Below, one piece after another: positions 28,556-36,188 of a stretch of DNA of 64,000 bases (position 1 is its first letter; every line of letters starts with the position of its first letter). The position numbers were made by a program, and so were the translations under genes. This DNA is from Streptomyces sp. cg36 (GTDB taxonomy: Bacteria > Actinomycetota > Actinomycetes > Streptomycetales > Streptomycetaceae). Where the stretch lies: NCBI RefSeq assembly GCF_041080675.1, contig NZ_CP163520.1, positions 992,001-1,056,000 on the forward strand. The letters are read 5' to 3'. Under the pieces are notes generated by a model. It was not told the DNA's origin. It was given only the letters and a program-made list of their open reading frames with translations, and searched no databases.

Positions 28556-28726
28556 GACGGTCGTCCTCGTCCAGCAGCACGTGCAAGGGGCGATCGGAAC
28601 GTAGCACGCCGCACCCAACTCCACCGCGTTCTGCCGGACTTGTCCGAGTCGACAGGTTGTCGCTTTACCGGCCGCCGACCGGGCGCGAACAGTGGACCCG
28701 CCCCCACCCAGCGAAGGAGATTCGTG

Positions 28727-29533
28727 ATGCCCCACGCCCTGCGGGCCCCAGCCAGCAGCGCCCCTGCCTTCCTCTCGGCCACGCACACCCCCGTGAGCGT
28801 GCTCGCCGACCATCTCCGGGAGGCCGGGCTGGTCACCGTGGAGGGGCTGGCCACCCGCGCCGCGGTGCTGCGCTTCACCGAGCGCATCATGGAGATCACG
28901 CCGCACCGGGACAGCGACCCCGACGGGCTGACCACCATCTACGACACCCGGCGCCACGCCCACCAGACCGCGTACGCGGGTCTCACCTCCAGTGAACTGG
29001 CCGCCCACACCGAACGCTCCGGCCTCCCCCTGCCGCCCCGTCTCATGCTCCTGGTGTGCGCGCACCCGGCCGCCCGGGGCGGGGAATGCCTGCTCACCGA
29101 TGGCCAGGCCGTCCACGCCGACCTCGCCGCGCACCGACCGGAGGCGCTGGAGCAGCTGTCCACCCCACGCAGCGCGTACTTCGGCGGCGGCGAAGGCCAC
29201 AACGGCCAGGTGTTCACCCCGCACGCCGACCGGGTCGTACTACGGCTGCGCACCGACGCCCTGGCCCGCTGGAGCCCGCTCCTCACACCCCACGTGCCCC
29301 AGCTGCTCGCCGCCATCAACCGGCACCAGATCAACCTGCCGCTCGCCCTCGGGCAGGGCTACCTCCTGGACAACACTCGCTGGCTCCACGCCCGCAACGC
29401 CTTCACCGGTGACCGCCTGTGCTGGCGCGCCCTGGGCGAACCTCTCGCCCCGCTCCTCCCTCTCCCGCCCGGCTTCCCGCCGGCCCCGGCCCCGGCCGCT
29501 CCCCGCCCTCCGTCCCCGGAGGGAGTGTCATGA
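28727..29533 (+). CDS. TauD/clavaminate-synthase-like Fe(II)/2-oxoglutarate dioxygenase
   Basis: 268 residues; AAGGAGA precedes the ATG. Metal ligands appear as HTERSG (HxE, near residue 97-99) and the distal His in DNTRWLHARNAFTGD, followed by RLCWR whose Arg would bind 2-oxoglutarate. LMLLVCAHPAARGGECLLTDG is the typical core of the TauD family. It would oxidise a small substrate in the cytoplasm using O2. The next gene starts inside its stop codon (ATGA), so they are coupled. Confidence 0.8.
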   Translation: MPHALRAPASSAPAFLSATHTPVSVLADHLREAGLVTVEGLATRAAVLRFTERIMEITPHRDSDPDGLTTIYDTRRHAHQTAYAGLTSSELAAHTERSGLPLPPRLMLLVCAHPAARGGECLLTDGQAVHADLAAHRPEALEQLSTPRSAYFGGGEGHNGQVFTPHADRVVLRLRTDALARWSPLLTPHVPQLLAAINRHQINLPLALGQGYLLDNTRWLHARNAFTGDRLCWRALGEPLAPLLPLPPGFPPAPAPAAPRPPSPEGVS

Positions 29534-30033
29534 CCAGCCGCCATGCCCGCTTCGCCACCCCCGCGGCACCGGAGTCCGTGGCCTTCGCCCGCGACCGGAT
29601 CCTGATCCAGCTCGACGCCTGGGGCCTGACGCTGGAGCAGAACACACGGGAGGCCATCAAGCTCGTCGCCTCCGAACTGATCACCAACGCGGTCGTACAC
29701 ACCGAAGGACCGATCACCCTCGGCCTCTACCTCGACGAGGACAGACTGCTCCTCGTCGTCCACGACAGCAGCCGGACGCTCCCCGCGCCTCCCGACACCT
29801 GCGACCCGGCGGAGACGGAGTCCGGGCGCGGGCTCCTCTTGGTGAACGTCTTCGCCGACCGCTGGGGATCCGACCTCACGCCCGGGGGCAAGAAGGTGTG
29901 GGCCGCGTTCGATGTCCCCCCACAGCTCCCGGCCGCCACGTCGGACGCCCGCCCCCAGAGCCAGACGGCGAGAGCGCGCCCGCGCCTGCGGATCGTGTCC
30001 GAGGGCATCGCACTCGCCGGAGCCCTGCGGTGA
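29530..30033 (+). CDS. RsbW-like ATP-binding regulatory protein (HATPase)
   Basis: 167 residues with a GHKL ATPase domain: EAIKLVASELITNAVVHTEG (N box), LLLVVHDSS (G1), GRGLLLVNVFADRWG (G2). Such stand-alone domains are very common in Streptomyces and act as anti-sigma factors or as partners of XRE regulators of the WhiJ type. Starts by ATGA overlap with the dioxygenase gene. The C-terminal 40 residues are low-complexity. Confidence 0.85.
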   Translation: MTSRHARFATPAAPESVAFARDRILIQLDAWGLTLEQNTREAIKLVASELITNAVVHTEGPITLGLYLDEDRLLLVVHDSSRTLPAPPDTCDPAETESGRGLLLVNVFADRWGSDLTPGGKKVWAAFDVPPQLPAATSDARPQSQTARARPRLRIVSEGIALAGALR

Positions 30034-30183
30034 GCCCGGCCCGAAGTGCGCCACGGCGCCCCAAGCTCCGCCCGTTCCCACTGGCAGTCGGCCGGGCGGA
30101 CAACGGCGCCGACCGGTCCCCGAGGCCGGTCGGCGCCCGCAGCAACCCCAACGAGATCTCCCTCCCGGCGTGAAGGACGTCCC

Positions 30184-30822
30184 ATGTCTCTCGAACAGCA
30201 CCTTGCCGGAAAGACCGTGCTGGTCACGGGGGCCGGTGGGCTGATCGGCAGCCGCATCGTCGCGCGGCTGCGGCAGGCCGGGGCGCGCCCCGTCTCGGTG
30301 TGCAAGCTCGACGCCTACCCCCCGGACGTCTACCGGCGCCGGTTCGGCATCGACCCGCTGGGCCCGGACTTCATCATCGGGGACATCGCGGACCCGAGGC
30401 TGATGCCCACGGTCGTGCCCGGCTGCGACTACGTGATCCACGCTGCCGCCCTCGCGGATGTCGCCGCGTGCACCCGGCGCCCGCTGGACGCCATCGCCAC
30501 CGCCACCCTGCACGCCCTGGTCGCCCAGGGCGCGCACAACGAGACGGTGAACATCGGCACGGGCACCGCCACCACCATCCGCCAGGTCGCCGAGCTCGTT
30601 TCCGCGCGCTACCCCGGCACCACGCTCATCTCGGCACCGATGCCGCCGGGCGACCCGGAGGGCGGCTACGCCAGCGTCGAGCGGATGCGGACGGTGCTGG
30701 GCTGGCAGCCGGGCATCACGGTCGAAGAGGGCATTGCCCGGTACGCGGCCTGGCTCGCCGCGTCCCCCGATGCCATCCCGGACTGGCTGCACCCCACACC
30801 GGCCACTCCGGTCGCTAGATGA
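30184..30822 (+). CDS. NAD-dependent epimerase/dehydratase-like protein, internally shortened
   Basis: 212 residues, whereas extended SDR epimerases have 310-340. The NAD-binding start is intact (TVLVTGAGGLIGSRIVARL) and so is the C-terminal part (TVNIGTGTATTIRQVAELV, VLGWQPGITVEEGIARY). The middle is missing: CTRRPLDAI runs directly into ATATLHALVAQ, so the SSxxVYG and YxxxK catalytic region is absent. The reading frame stays open, so it is an in-frame deletion of about 100 codons. It could be non-catalytic or dead. GAAGGA precedes the ATG. Confidence 0.75.
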   Translation: MSLEQHLAGKTVLVTGAGGLIGSRIVARLRQAGARPVSVCKLDAYPPDVYRRRFGIDPLGPDFIIGDIADPRLMPTVVPGCDYVIHAAALADVAACTRRPLDAIATATLHALVAQGAHNETVNIGTGTATTIRQVAELVSARYPGTTLISAPMPPGDPEGGYASVERMRTVLGWQPGITVEEGIARYAAWLAASPDAIPDWLHPTPATPVAR

Positions 30823-31684
30823 CCGGCGGGCGGCCGAGCCGGGTCATGCGCCACACGGTGCGCCAGCGCATCGGCTGCCGTCGGCCGCACGGGGTGCGCC
30901 AGCCTTCGGCGAACCCCGAAAACCACGCCCTCAGCCCGGCCAGGTCGCGGGTGCGGGCCACGGTCAGGGCGATCCACGTACCGAGGTAGACGGGCACGAG
31001 AGGAGCGGGCAGGTGGCGGCGGGCCAGGTAGACGCGGTTGCGGGCGGTCATCCGGTAGAAGAACGTGTGCCGGGCCGGGGAGGTGCGGGGGTGCTGGAGC
31101 AGGAGCTGCGGCTCGTACACGACCCGCCACCCTCCATCCAGTGCCCGCCAGGCCATGTCGGTCTCCTCGTGGGCGAAGAAGAACGTCTGGGGCCAGTCGC
31201 CGACCTGGCGCAGCATGCGGTTCGACAGCGCGTGGCCGCCGCCGAGGAAGGTGGTGACCTCGCCGCCCTGCATCGGGTCACCGGCGCGAAGCCGCGGGAC
31301 GTGGCGGCGCTGGGTGATGCCGCTCTCATCCGCGATACGGAAGCTCACGATCCCCAGCGTGGGGTCGTTCTCGTACAGGTCGCTGATGCGGGCGATGACG
31401 TCGTCGGCGACCAGCAGCCCGTCGTCATCGAGGTCCACGACCACGTCGACGTCCCGCAGATGCTCCAGCGCGACGTTGCGGCCGCCGGTGACCCCGAGGT
31501 TCTCGGCCAGCTCCACCCGCTCGACCCAGCCGGGCAGATCGGCAGGGAGCGTGCAGCCGTTGCCGACGAGTACGGTCCGCGCGGGCTTGACCGTCTGGGC
31601 CTCGACCGATGCCAGGAGCTCGGCGAGTTCCTTGGGCCGCGTCCCCATGGTCAGCACGGCCACGCCCACCTTGATGCCCACCAA
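30815..31684 (-). CDS. GT2-family glycosyltransferase
   Basis: 289 residues, GT-A fold: VGVAVLTMGTRPKELAELLAS, TVLVGNG, ENLGVTGGRNVALEHL, VVVDLDDDGLL (metal-binding DxD region near 85), then GGGHALSNRMLRQVGDWPQTFFFAHEETDMAWRALD (acceptor/ED motif). The C-terminal half has weak hydrophobic helices that could rest on the membrane. It would transfer a sugar from an NDP-sugar. It converges on the epimerase gene with an 8-bp overlap of the 3' ends. Confidence 0.85.
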   Translation of the reverse strand: MVGIKVGVAVLTMGTRPKELAELLASVEAQTVKPARTVLVGNGCTLPADLPGWVERVELAENLGVTGGRNVALEHLRDVDVVVDLDDDGLLVADDVIARISDLYENDPTLGIVSFRIADESGITQRRHVPRLRAGDPMQGGEVTTFLGGGHALSNRMLRQVGDWPQTFFFAHEETDMAWRALDGGWRVVYEPQLLLQHPRTSPARHTFFYRMTARNRVYLARRHLPAPLVPVYLGTWIALTVARTRDLAGLRAWFSGFAEGWRTPCGRRQPMRWRTVWRMTRLGRPPVI

Positions 31685-31711
31685 CGTCTCTTCATCCTTT
31701 CGAGGAGTCCC

Positions 31712-32497
31712 GTGTCCTCAGCACGAACGCCGCGGCCTGCCCCAGCGTCCCTGCACGAGAGGGCGGTTCAGCGGTCGCTTCCGGCCCACCAGTACCTGGA
31801 TCAGGCCACCGTGGACTGGATCGCCCAGAACCGGCCCACGCCCGCGCTCGCGCCCATGCCGTTCACCCTCCCACAACCTCGGCGTCGCTTTGTGCCGGAG
31901 TCCGCCTGGTTCGCCGACCCCCGGCTGGCCGACTCCCTCCACGGCATCCGGCACCAGGGCCGTGTCTGCGTGCTGGCCGATCTCCTGGCCCAGCACCACC
32001 AGCTCAGCCCAGACGACGCGGCAGCCCTGTGCCTGGCCGCGGCCGTCCACGACTGCCGGCGCCACCACGACCGGGCCGATACCGGGCACGGCCGGCGGGC
32101 CGCCCTGTGGCTCCAGCGCCACAGCGACACGGTCCTCACCGTCCTCGGCCAGGACCTGCCCGTCCGCTCCCTGGTCCGGGCGGCGGTGGCCATCCGCCTC
32201 CACGACGTGCCCCACGAGGCGTTCACCCGTCCCCAGAGCCGCGCCTACCAGCAGGCCCCGCACCTGGTCGACCTGCTGAAGACGGCTGACGCCCTGGACC
32301 GCTACCGCCTGCCCCTCAAGCGCTGGTGGCCCGACCTCACCCGGCTTCGCGCCGCCGCCCCGGCCTGGCTGCCCACGGTCGCCTTCGAACTGGTGATCCG
32401 CAGCGAACGGGCCCGCCTCAACGGCGCCCCCCACCAACAGGCGATGGACGACGCCTGCCGACTCTTCACCACACCTGCGAAAGGAGAGCGGTTCTGA
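31712..32497 (+). CDS. HD-domain protein
   Basis: 261 residues from GTG 31,712 with GAGGAG upstream. The HD pattern is GIRHQGRVCVLADLLA (first His), AAAVHDCRRHHD (HD pair), and LLKTADALDRYRLP (last Asp), the order seen in metal-dependent phosphohydrolases of the HD superfamily. The substrate could be a nucleotide or phosphoester. The stop overlaps the next start by one base (TGATG). Confidence 0.75.
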   Translation: MSSARTPRPAPASLHERAVQRSLPAHQYLDQATVDWIAQNRPTPALAPMPFTLPQPRRRFVPESAWFADPRLADSLHGIRHQGRVCVLADLLAQHHQLSPDDAAALCLAAAVHDCRRHHDRADTGHGRRAALWLQRHSDTVLTVLGQDLPVRSLVRAAVAIRLHDVPHEAFTRPQSRAYQQAPHLVDLLKTADALDRYRLPLKRWWPDLTRLRAAAPAWLPTVAFELVIRSERARLNGAPHQQAMDDACRLFTTPAKGERF

Positions 32498-33885
32498 TGG
32501 ACACCGCATGGGATCACGCCCACATCGACCACACCCTCCCCATCCCGCCCGTCCCGGCTCCGGCCGGGCTCGCAGAAAGCCCCGCCGAGTGGAGCCAGCG
32601 CCTTGCCGACGCTCCCCACGGCTGGCTCCTGCGGGACAACGCGATGACCCGCACTCTCACCGGTGGCGGCCCCATCCGCCTGATGCACACCACCGTCGCC
32701 CTCGACGCGATCCGTGCCAGCGGACACCTGTACGCGTCCTCGGGCTGCCTCGTCGCCGCCCTGTACTGCGCCCCCCTCACCCCCGAGCCGGACGGGCTGC
32801 GCCCCCACAACCTCGGCCAGTACCTCCTGGAGACCAAGCCGCACACCGACACGCTGGTCATCGAGATCACCCCCGACGCCCCGGTCCCGCCCAAGGGCAT
32901 CGACTACCTGCGCCTGGGCCCCATCCACCTGCGCACGCACCTCCAGCACGCGGCGTTTTTGACCCCGGCCGAAGAAGAGCACCTGCGCCGCACGGTCATG
33001 GCCCGGCTGCGGGCCGCCGCGCCGTTCCTCGACCTCGCCCTGGCCAACGCGTCCGGCACCCAGACCCCGGCCGCCGTGTTCACCGACCAGCTCGCCGCGG
33101 CCGTCCCCCACATCCCGTTCCTGGGCTACCTGTACTTCGAAGTGCTGTCCGAGTACCTGATGCTCCACTCCACCACCGCACAGACGAGGGCGTACGCCGA
33201 GCGCGGGGAGCTGAACAACCGGCTCTACAAGCACCTGGCCCACGCGGCGGTCGACGGCATGGACCAGCTGTTCGACCTCGCCCGCTTCCACCCCGACCAC
33301 CAGCAGCTGACCGCGCTGACCGGACAGATCGACCCCTCCCTCGCAGCAGGCGCGGCCGAGTACACCCGGCGCCGCCTGTCCCACCTCTTCGCGTGCCTCG
33401 CACTCGATCCGGGCGAAGAGGCGGCGGCCTTCACCTTCCGCCGCCGGTCCTTCGCCGCGCTCACCGATGCCGCGCCCGGCCTGATGGGGCAGCTCCTGTT
33501 CCGCGAGATGCGGATCATGGACCGCTACCCCCAGCTCTACGCCTGTCTGGAGCACGCCAAGGCGCTGGAAGCCTGGAACTACTGGAACACCGAAGGCATC
33601 CCCACCCCCTTCAACGGCTTCCTGCCCAAGGGGGAGATCGGCGTCAACCCCGCCTACCCGCGCGCCACCTGCACGGTGTGGGCGGCCAAGACCTGCTCGA
33701 AGGGGCTGCTGCACCCCGTGGAACAACTCGACGTCGCGTTCCTGCCGCGCCTGGCCGACCTCGGCCAGACCGCCATGCGCCGAGACGGGGCCGGCCGGGC
33801 CGCAGGCCACCTCAAGGCATTCCGCGACGGCCAACGTCCAGACGGCGTCCCCGGCCGCCTTCCCTCCAGACGCGGGGCGTTGTGA
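32497..33885 (+). CDS. unknown 462-residue protein
   Basis: 462 residues. I do not recognise the family. The N-terminal 170 residues have LMHTTVALDAIRASGHLYASS and later YLETKPHTDTLVIEITPDAP, a His-Thr-then-helix pattern that loosely recalls ADP-ribosyltransferase-like folds; this is only a resemblance. The C-terminal half is helical and carries YAERGELNNRLYKHLAHAAV and YWNTEGIPTPFNGFLPKG. It is coupled to the HD gene (TGATG) and to the next small membrane gene, so the three form one operon. Confidence 0.65.
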   Translation: MDTAWDHAHIDHTLPIPPVPAPAGLAESPAEWSQRLADAPHGWLLRDNAMTRTLTGGGPIRLMHTTVALDAIRASGHLYASSGCLVAALYCAPLTPEPDGLRPHNLGQYLLETKPHTDTLVIEITPDAPVPPKGIDYLRLGPIHLRTHLQHAAFLTPAEEEHLRRTVMARLRAAAPFLDLALANASGTQTPAAVFTDQLAAAVPHIPFLGYLYFEVLSEYLMLHSTTAQTRAYAERGELNNRLYKHLAHAAVDGMDQLFDLARFHPDHQQLTALTGQIDPSLAAGAAEYTRRRLSHLFACLALDPGEEAAAFTFRRRSFAALTDAAPGLMGQLLFREMRIMDRYPQLYACLEHAKALEAWNYWNTEGIPTPFNGFLPKGEIGVNPAYPRATCTVWAAKTCSKGLLHPVEQLDVAFLPRLADLGQTAMRRDGAGRAAGHLKAFRDGQRPDGVPGRLPSRRGAL

Positions 33886-34103
33886 TGGAGAGCCACATAC
33901 CGCACGCCGGGCCCGGCTTCCACTGCCACAGCTGCTGGAAGGCCCAGCAGGCCCGGCTGGACGAGGAGAAAGCGAAGGCCGAGGCGAAAGAGCGGGCCAG
34001 CGAGCGCATCGGCCCCGCGCTGGTCGCCGCCGCCCTCGCACTGCTGGTGATCGCCGGTCTCTGGTTCGGCTTCGTCTGGGCCCTCCTCCACGTCTTCAGC
34101 TGA
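33885..34103 (+). CDS. small zinc-motif membrane protein
   Basis: 72 residues. The N-terminus FHCHSCWKAQQ has a CxxC that may bind metal. A charged helix (LDEEKAKAEAKERASERI) follows, then one C-terminal membrane segment of about 25 residues (LVAAALALLVIAGLWFGFVW). ATG 33,885 overlaps the upstream stop by one base. Probably a membrane-tethered accessory of the upstream protein. Confidence 0.55.
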   Translation: MESHIPHAGPGFHCHSCWKAQQARLDEEKAKAEAKERASERIGPALVAAALALLVIAGLWFGFVWALLHVFS

Positions 34104-34141
34104 CCGCCCCTTCCTCTCTCCTCCAGGACCAGGAGCCCGTC

Positions 34142-34639
34142 ATGCGCACAGACCCGCGAATACGCCACGCCCTCAACTGCCTAGCCACCACCGCCGCCCT
34201 GGCCGTCACTCTGGGGGCCGAGGGCAGCGGCTGCTCCTCCAGCAGCAGCTCGGGGACCTCCGACAAAGGCGTCACCTACTCCGGCAATGTGCTGCTCGGC
34301 CGCTACACCCAGCGGATCTCCGAGCCGTACGTAACCAGCGGACGCATCACCGGATACGCCGACGCCGTCTGCCGGGCCGCCGTCCTGCGCCACGAACTGA
34401 CCGTGATCCTCAACAAGCGGACCGCCAGCGGAACTTGGGCAGAGCAGAACCGCGCCGCCTACCAGGCAGCCCCCGGCATCAACGTCACGAAGAAGGCCAC
34501 GGTCACCATCGGCTGCGTGCCAGGGTTCTACCGGACCCGCCTCACCGCGTCCGTCGACATGCTGTCGGACAAGAACGGCGGCGACTCCGGACAGGCCCAC
34601 ACCTCCGGCGTGGCCGTGAACAAGGAGCAGCGCACATGA
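34142..34639 (+). CDS. secreted or lipoprotein-like hypothetical protein
   Basis: 165 residues with AGGAG before the ATG. The N-terminus has a hydrophobic stretch (LATTAALAVTLGAEGSGC) followed by a serine run, so the Cys near 31 could be lipidated although the lipobox is weak. Two later cysteines (DAVCRAA, TIGCVPG) could form a disulfide outside the cell. Function unknown. It overlaps the next small gene by ATGA. Confidence 0.55.
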   Translation: MRTDPRIRHALNCLATTAALAVTLGAEGSGCSSSSSSGTSDKGVTYSGNVLLGRYTQRISEPYVTSGRITGYADAVCRAAVLRHELTVILNKRTASGTWAEQNRAAYQAAPGINVTKKATVTIGCVPGFYRTRLTASVDMLSDKNGGDSGQAHTSGVAVNKEQRT

Positions 34640-34764
34640 GCCCAGACAACACCGCCAAGGACAAACCCGAGCCGGTCCACGCGCTCACGCTCGGCGGCGG
34701 CTCGACCTCCCTGCCGGTGCGGCTATGGCACCGCCTCGTCGCACTGCTGCGGCGCCAGGCGTAG
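34636..34764 (+). CDS. 42-residue protein, coupled to the secreted protein gene
   Basis: ATG 34,636 overlaps the preceding stop by ATGA and the frame ends at TAG 34,762-34,764. The N-terminus is charged (MSPDNTAKDKPEP), the middle has HALTLGGGSTSLPV and the C-terminus is a basic amphipathic helix (RLWHRLVALLRRQA). The IS256 element begins 22 bp later, so any gene further downstream has been cut off. Confidence 0.45.
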   Translation: MSPDNTAKDKPEPVHALTLGGGSTSLPVRLWHRLVALLRRQA

Positions 34765-34785
34765 AAGGCGGCCCCGGCCTCCGCG

Positions 34786-36188
34786 GGGCGTGTCCGGAAG
34801 ATCGTGTAAGTCCGTGATCTGAGAGTGTGGCGGGTTCTGTCTGGCCCCGTCCCTCCGGAAAGGCAAGATCGCGTGACTGAGACCCATATATCCGAGCCCG
34901 CTGCCGGTGAGACGGTCCTTGCTGAGCAGGTCGACGCTCTGGTCGAGCAGCTGATGGACTCCGCGGACGCCGCTGGTGCCCCGCTGGCCGGGGAGGGCGG
35001 GCTGCTGCAGCAGTTGTCCAAGGCCCTGCTCGAGCGGGCTCTGCAGGCCGAGATGAGAGAGCATCTCGGCTATGAGAAGGGCGATCCGGTCGGCCGCGGT
35101 TCGGGCAACAGTCGGAACGGCACGGCCGCGAAGACCGTCCTCACTGACGTCGGCCCGGTCGAGGTGGAGGTGCCGCGCGACCGCAATGGCGACTTCGAAC
35201 CGGGAATCGTTCCGAAGAACGCCCGCCGGTTGTCCGGCTTCGACGAGCAGGTCCTGGCGCTCTACGCCCGCGGCATGTCCGTGCGCGACATCCGGTCCTA
35301 TCTGGCGAAGATGTACGGCACCGACGTCTCGCCGGACCTCATCTCGAAGGTGACCGACGCGGTCAACGACGAGATCACAGCGTGGCAGTCACGGCCGCTG
35401 GACTCGCTGTGGCCGGTCGTTTACATCGACGCGCTGTGGATCAAGGTGCGGGACGGCAAGGTGGCAAATCGTCCCGTCTATCTCGCAGCCGGCGTCGACC
35501 TGGACGGCTGCAAGCATGTCCTCGGCCTGTGGATCGGCAAGGACGGCGAGGGCGCCCGCCAGTGGCTCACGATCCTGGGCGAGTTGAAAGCGCGCGGAGT
35601 TGAGGACGTGCTCGTTGCCTGCTGCGACGGGCTCCCGGGGCTGCCGGACGCCATCAACGCCGCCTGGCCTCGAACGACTGTTCAAACATGCGTGATCCAC
35701 TTGGTGAGGGCCTCTCTCCGATACGCGTCGAAGGCCGACCACGGCAAGCTCGTGCCGGCGCTACGGAAGATCTACACGGCGCCGACCGAACAGGCCGCCG
35801 AGCAGGCCATGGAGGAGTTCACCACCTCTGACCTGGGACGCAAGTACCCCGCTGTGGTTCGCACTTGGTCCCAGGCATGGCAGGACTTCGTGCCCTACCT
35901 GGCGTTCCCGCCCGAGATCAGGAAGGTGATTTACAGCACCAACATGATCGAGTCGATCAACGCGCGGCTACGTAAAGTCACCCGAAACCGCGGCCACTTC
36001 TCGACCGAGCAGGCCGCGGTCAAGGTGCTCTACCTGGCCATCCGTGAGCTGATCGAGCCCAAGACGCGCAGCAAGACACACGTCGCGCCGCACTGGAAAG
36101 CGGCACTGAACGCGTTCTCGATCTACTTCCAGGACCGTATTACCCTCAACTGAAACCCCAGGACTTACACGGAGTCACTGACACGCCC
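34786..36188 (+). mobile_element. IS256-family insertion sequence
   Basis: Imperfect terminal inverted repeats of 28 bp: left 34,786-34,813 (GGGCGTGTC ... CGTGTAAGTCC) and right 36,161-36,188 (GGACTTACACG ... GACACGCCC). About 1.4 kb with one transposase gene. No 8-9-bp target duplication is visible between the two flanks, which suggests a deletion or recombination between two copies after insertion. Confidence 0.9.
34873..36153 (+). CDS. IS256-family transposase (mutator type)
   Basis: 426 residues, apparently intact. It shows the DDE pattern of the family: VVYIDALWIKVRDG (first Asp), VACCDGLPGLPDAI (second Asp) and NMIESINARLRKVTRNRGHF (Glu and C-terminal signature). The N-terminus has the ALLERALQAEMREHLGYE helix. 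GTG 34,873 was chosen with GGAAAGG upstream. The element is probably still mobile. Confidence 0.93.
   Translation: MTETHISEPAAGETVLAEQVDALVEQLMDSADAAGAPLAGEGGLLQQLSKALLERALQAEMREHLGYEKGDPVGRGSGNSRNGTAAKTVLTDVGPVEVEVPRDRNGDFEPGIVPKNARRLSGFDEQVLALYARGMSVRDIRSYLAKMYGTDVSPDLISKVTDAVNDEITAWQSRPLDSLWPVVYIDALWIKVRDGKVANRPVYLAAGVDLDGCKHVLGLWIGKDGEGARQWLTILGELKARGVEDVLVACCDGLPGLPDAINAAWPRTTVQTCVIHLVRASLRYASKADHGKLVPALRKIYTAPTEQAAEQAMEEFTTSDLGRKYPAVVRTWSQAWQDFVPYLAFPPEIRKVIYSTNMIESINARLRKVTRNRGHFSTEQAAVKVLYLAIRELIEPKTRSKTHVAPHWKAALNAFSIYFQDRITLN

Noticed and set aside
26495..28727. N-terminal extension of the dioxygenase frame over 740 codons
   Set aside because: It runs antisense to the XRE and NUDIX genes. 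A good ribosome site and ATG at 28,727 define the real start.
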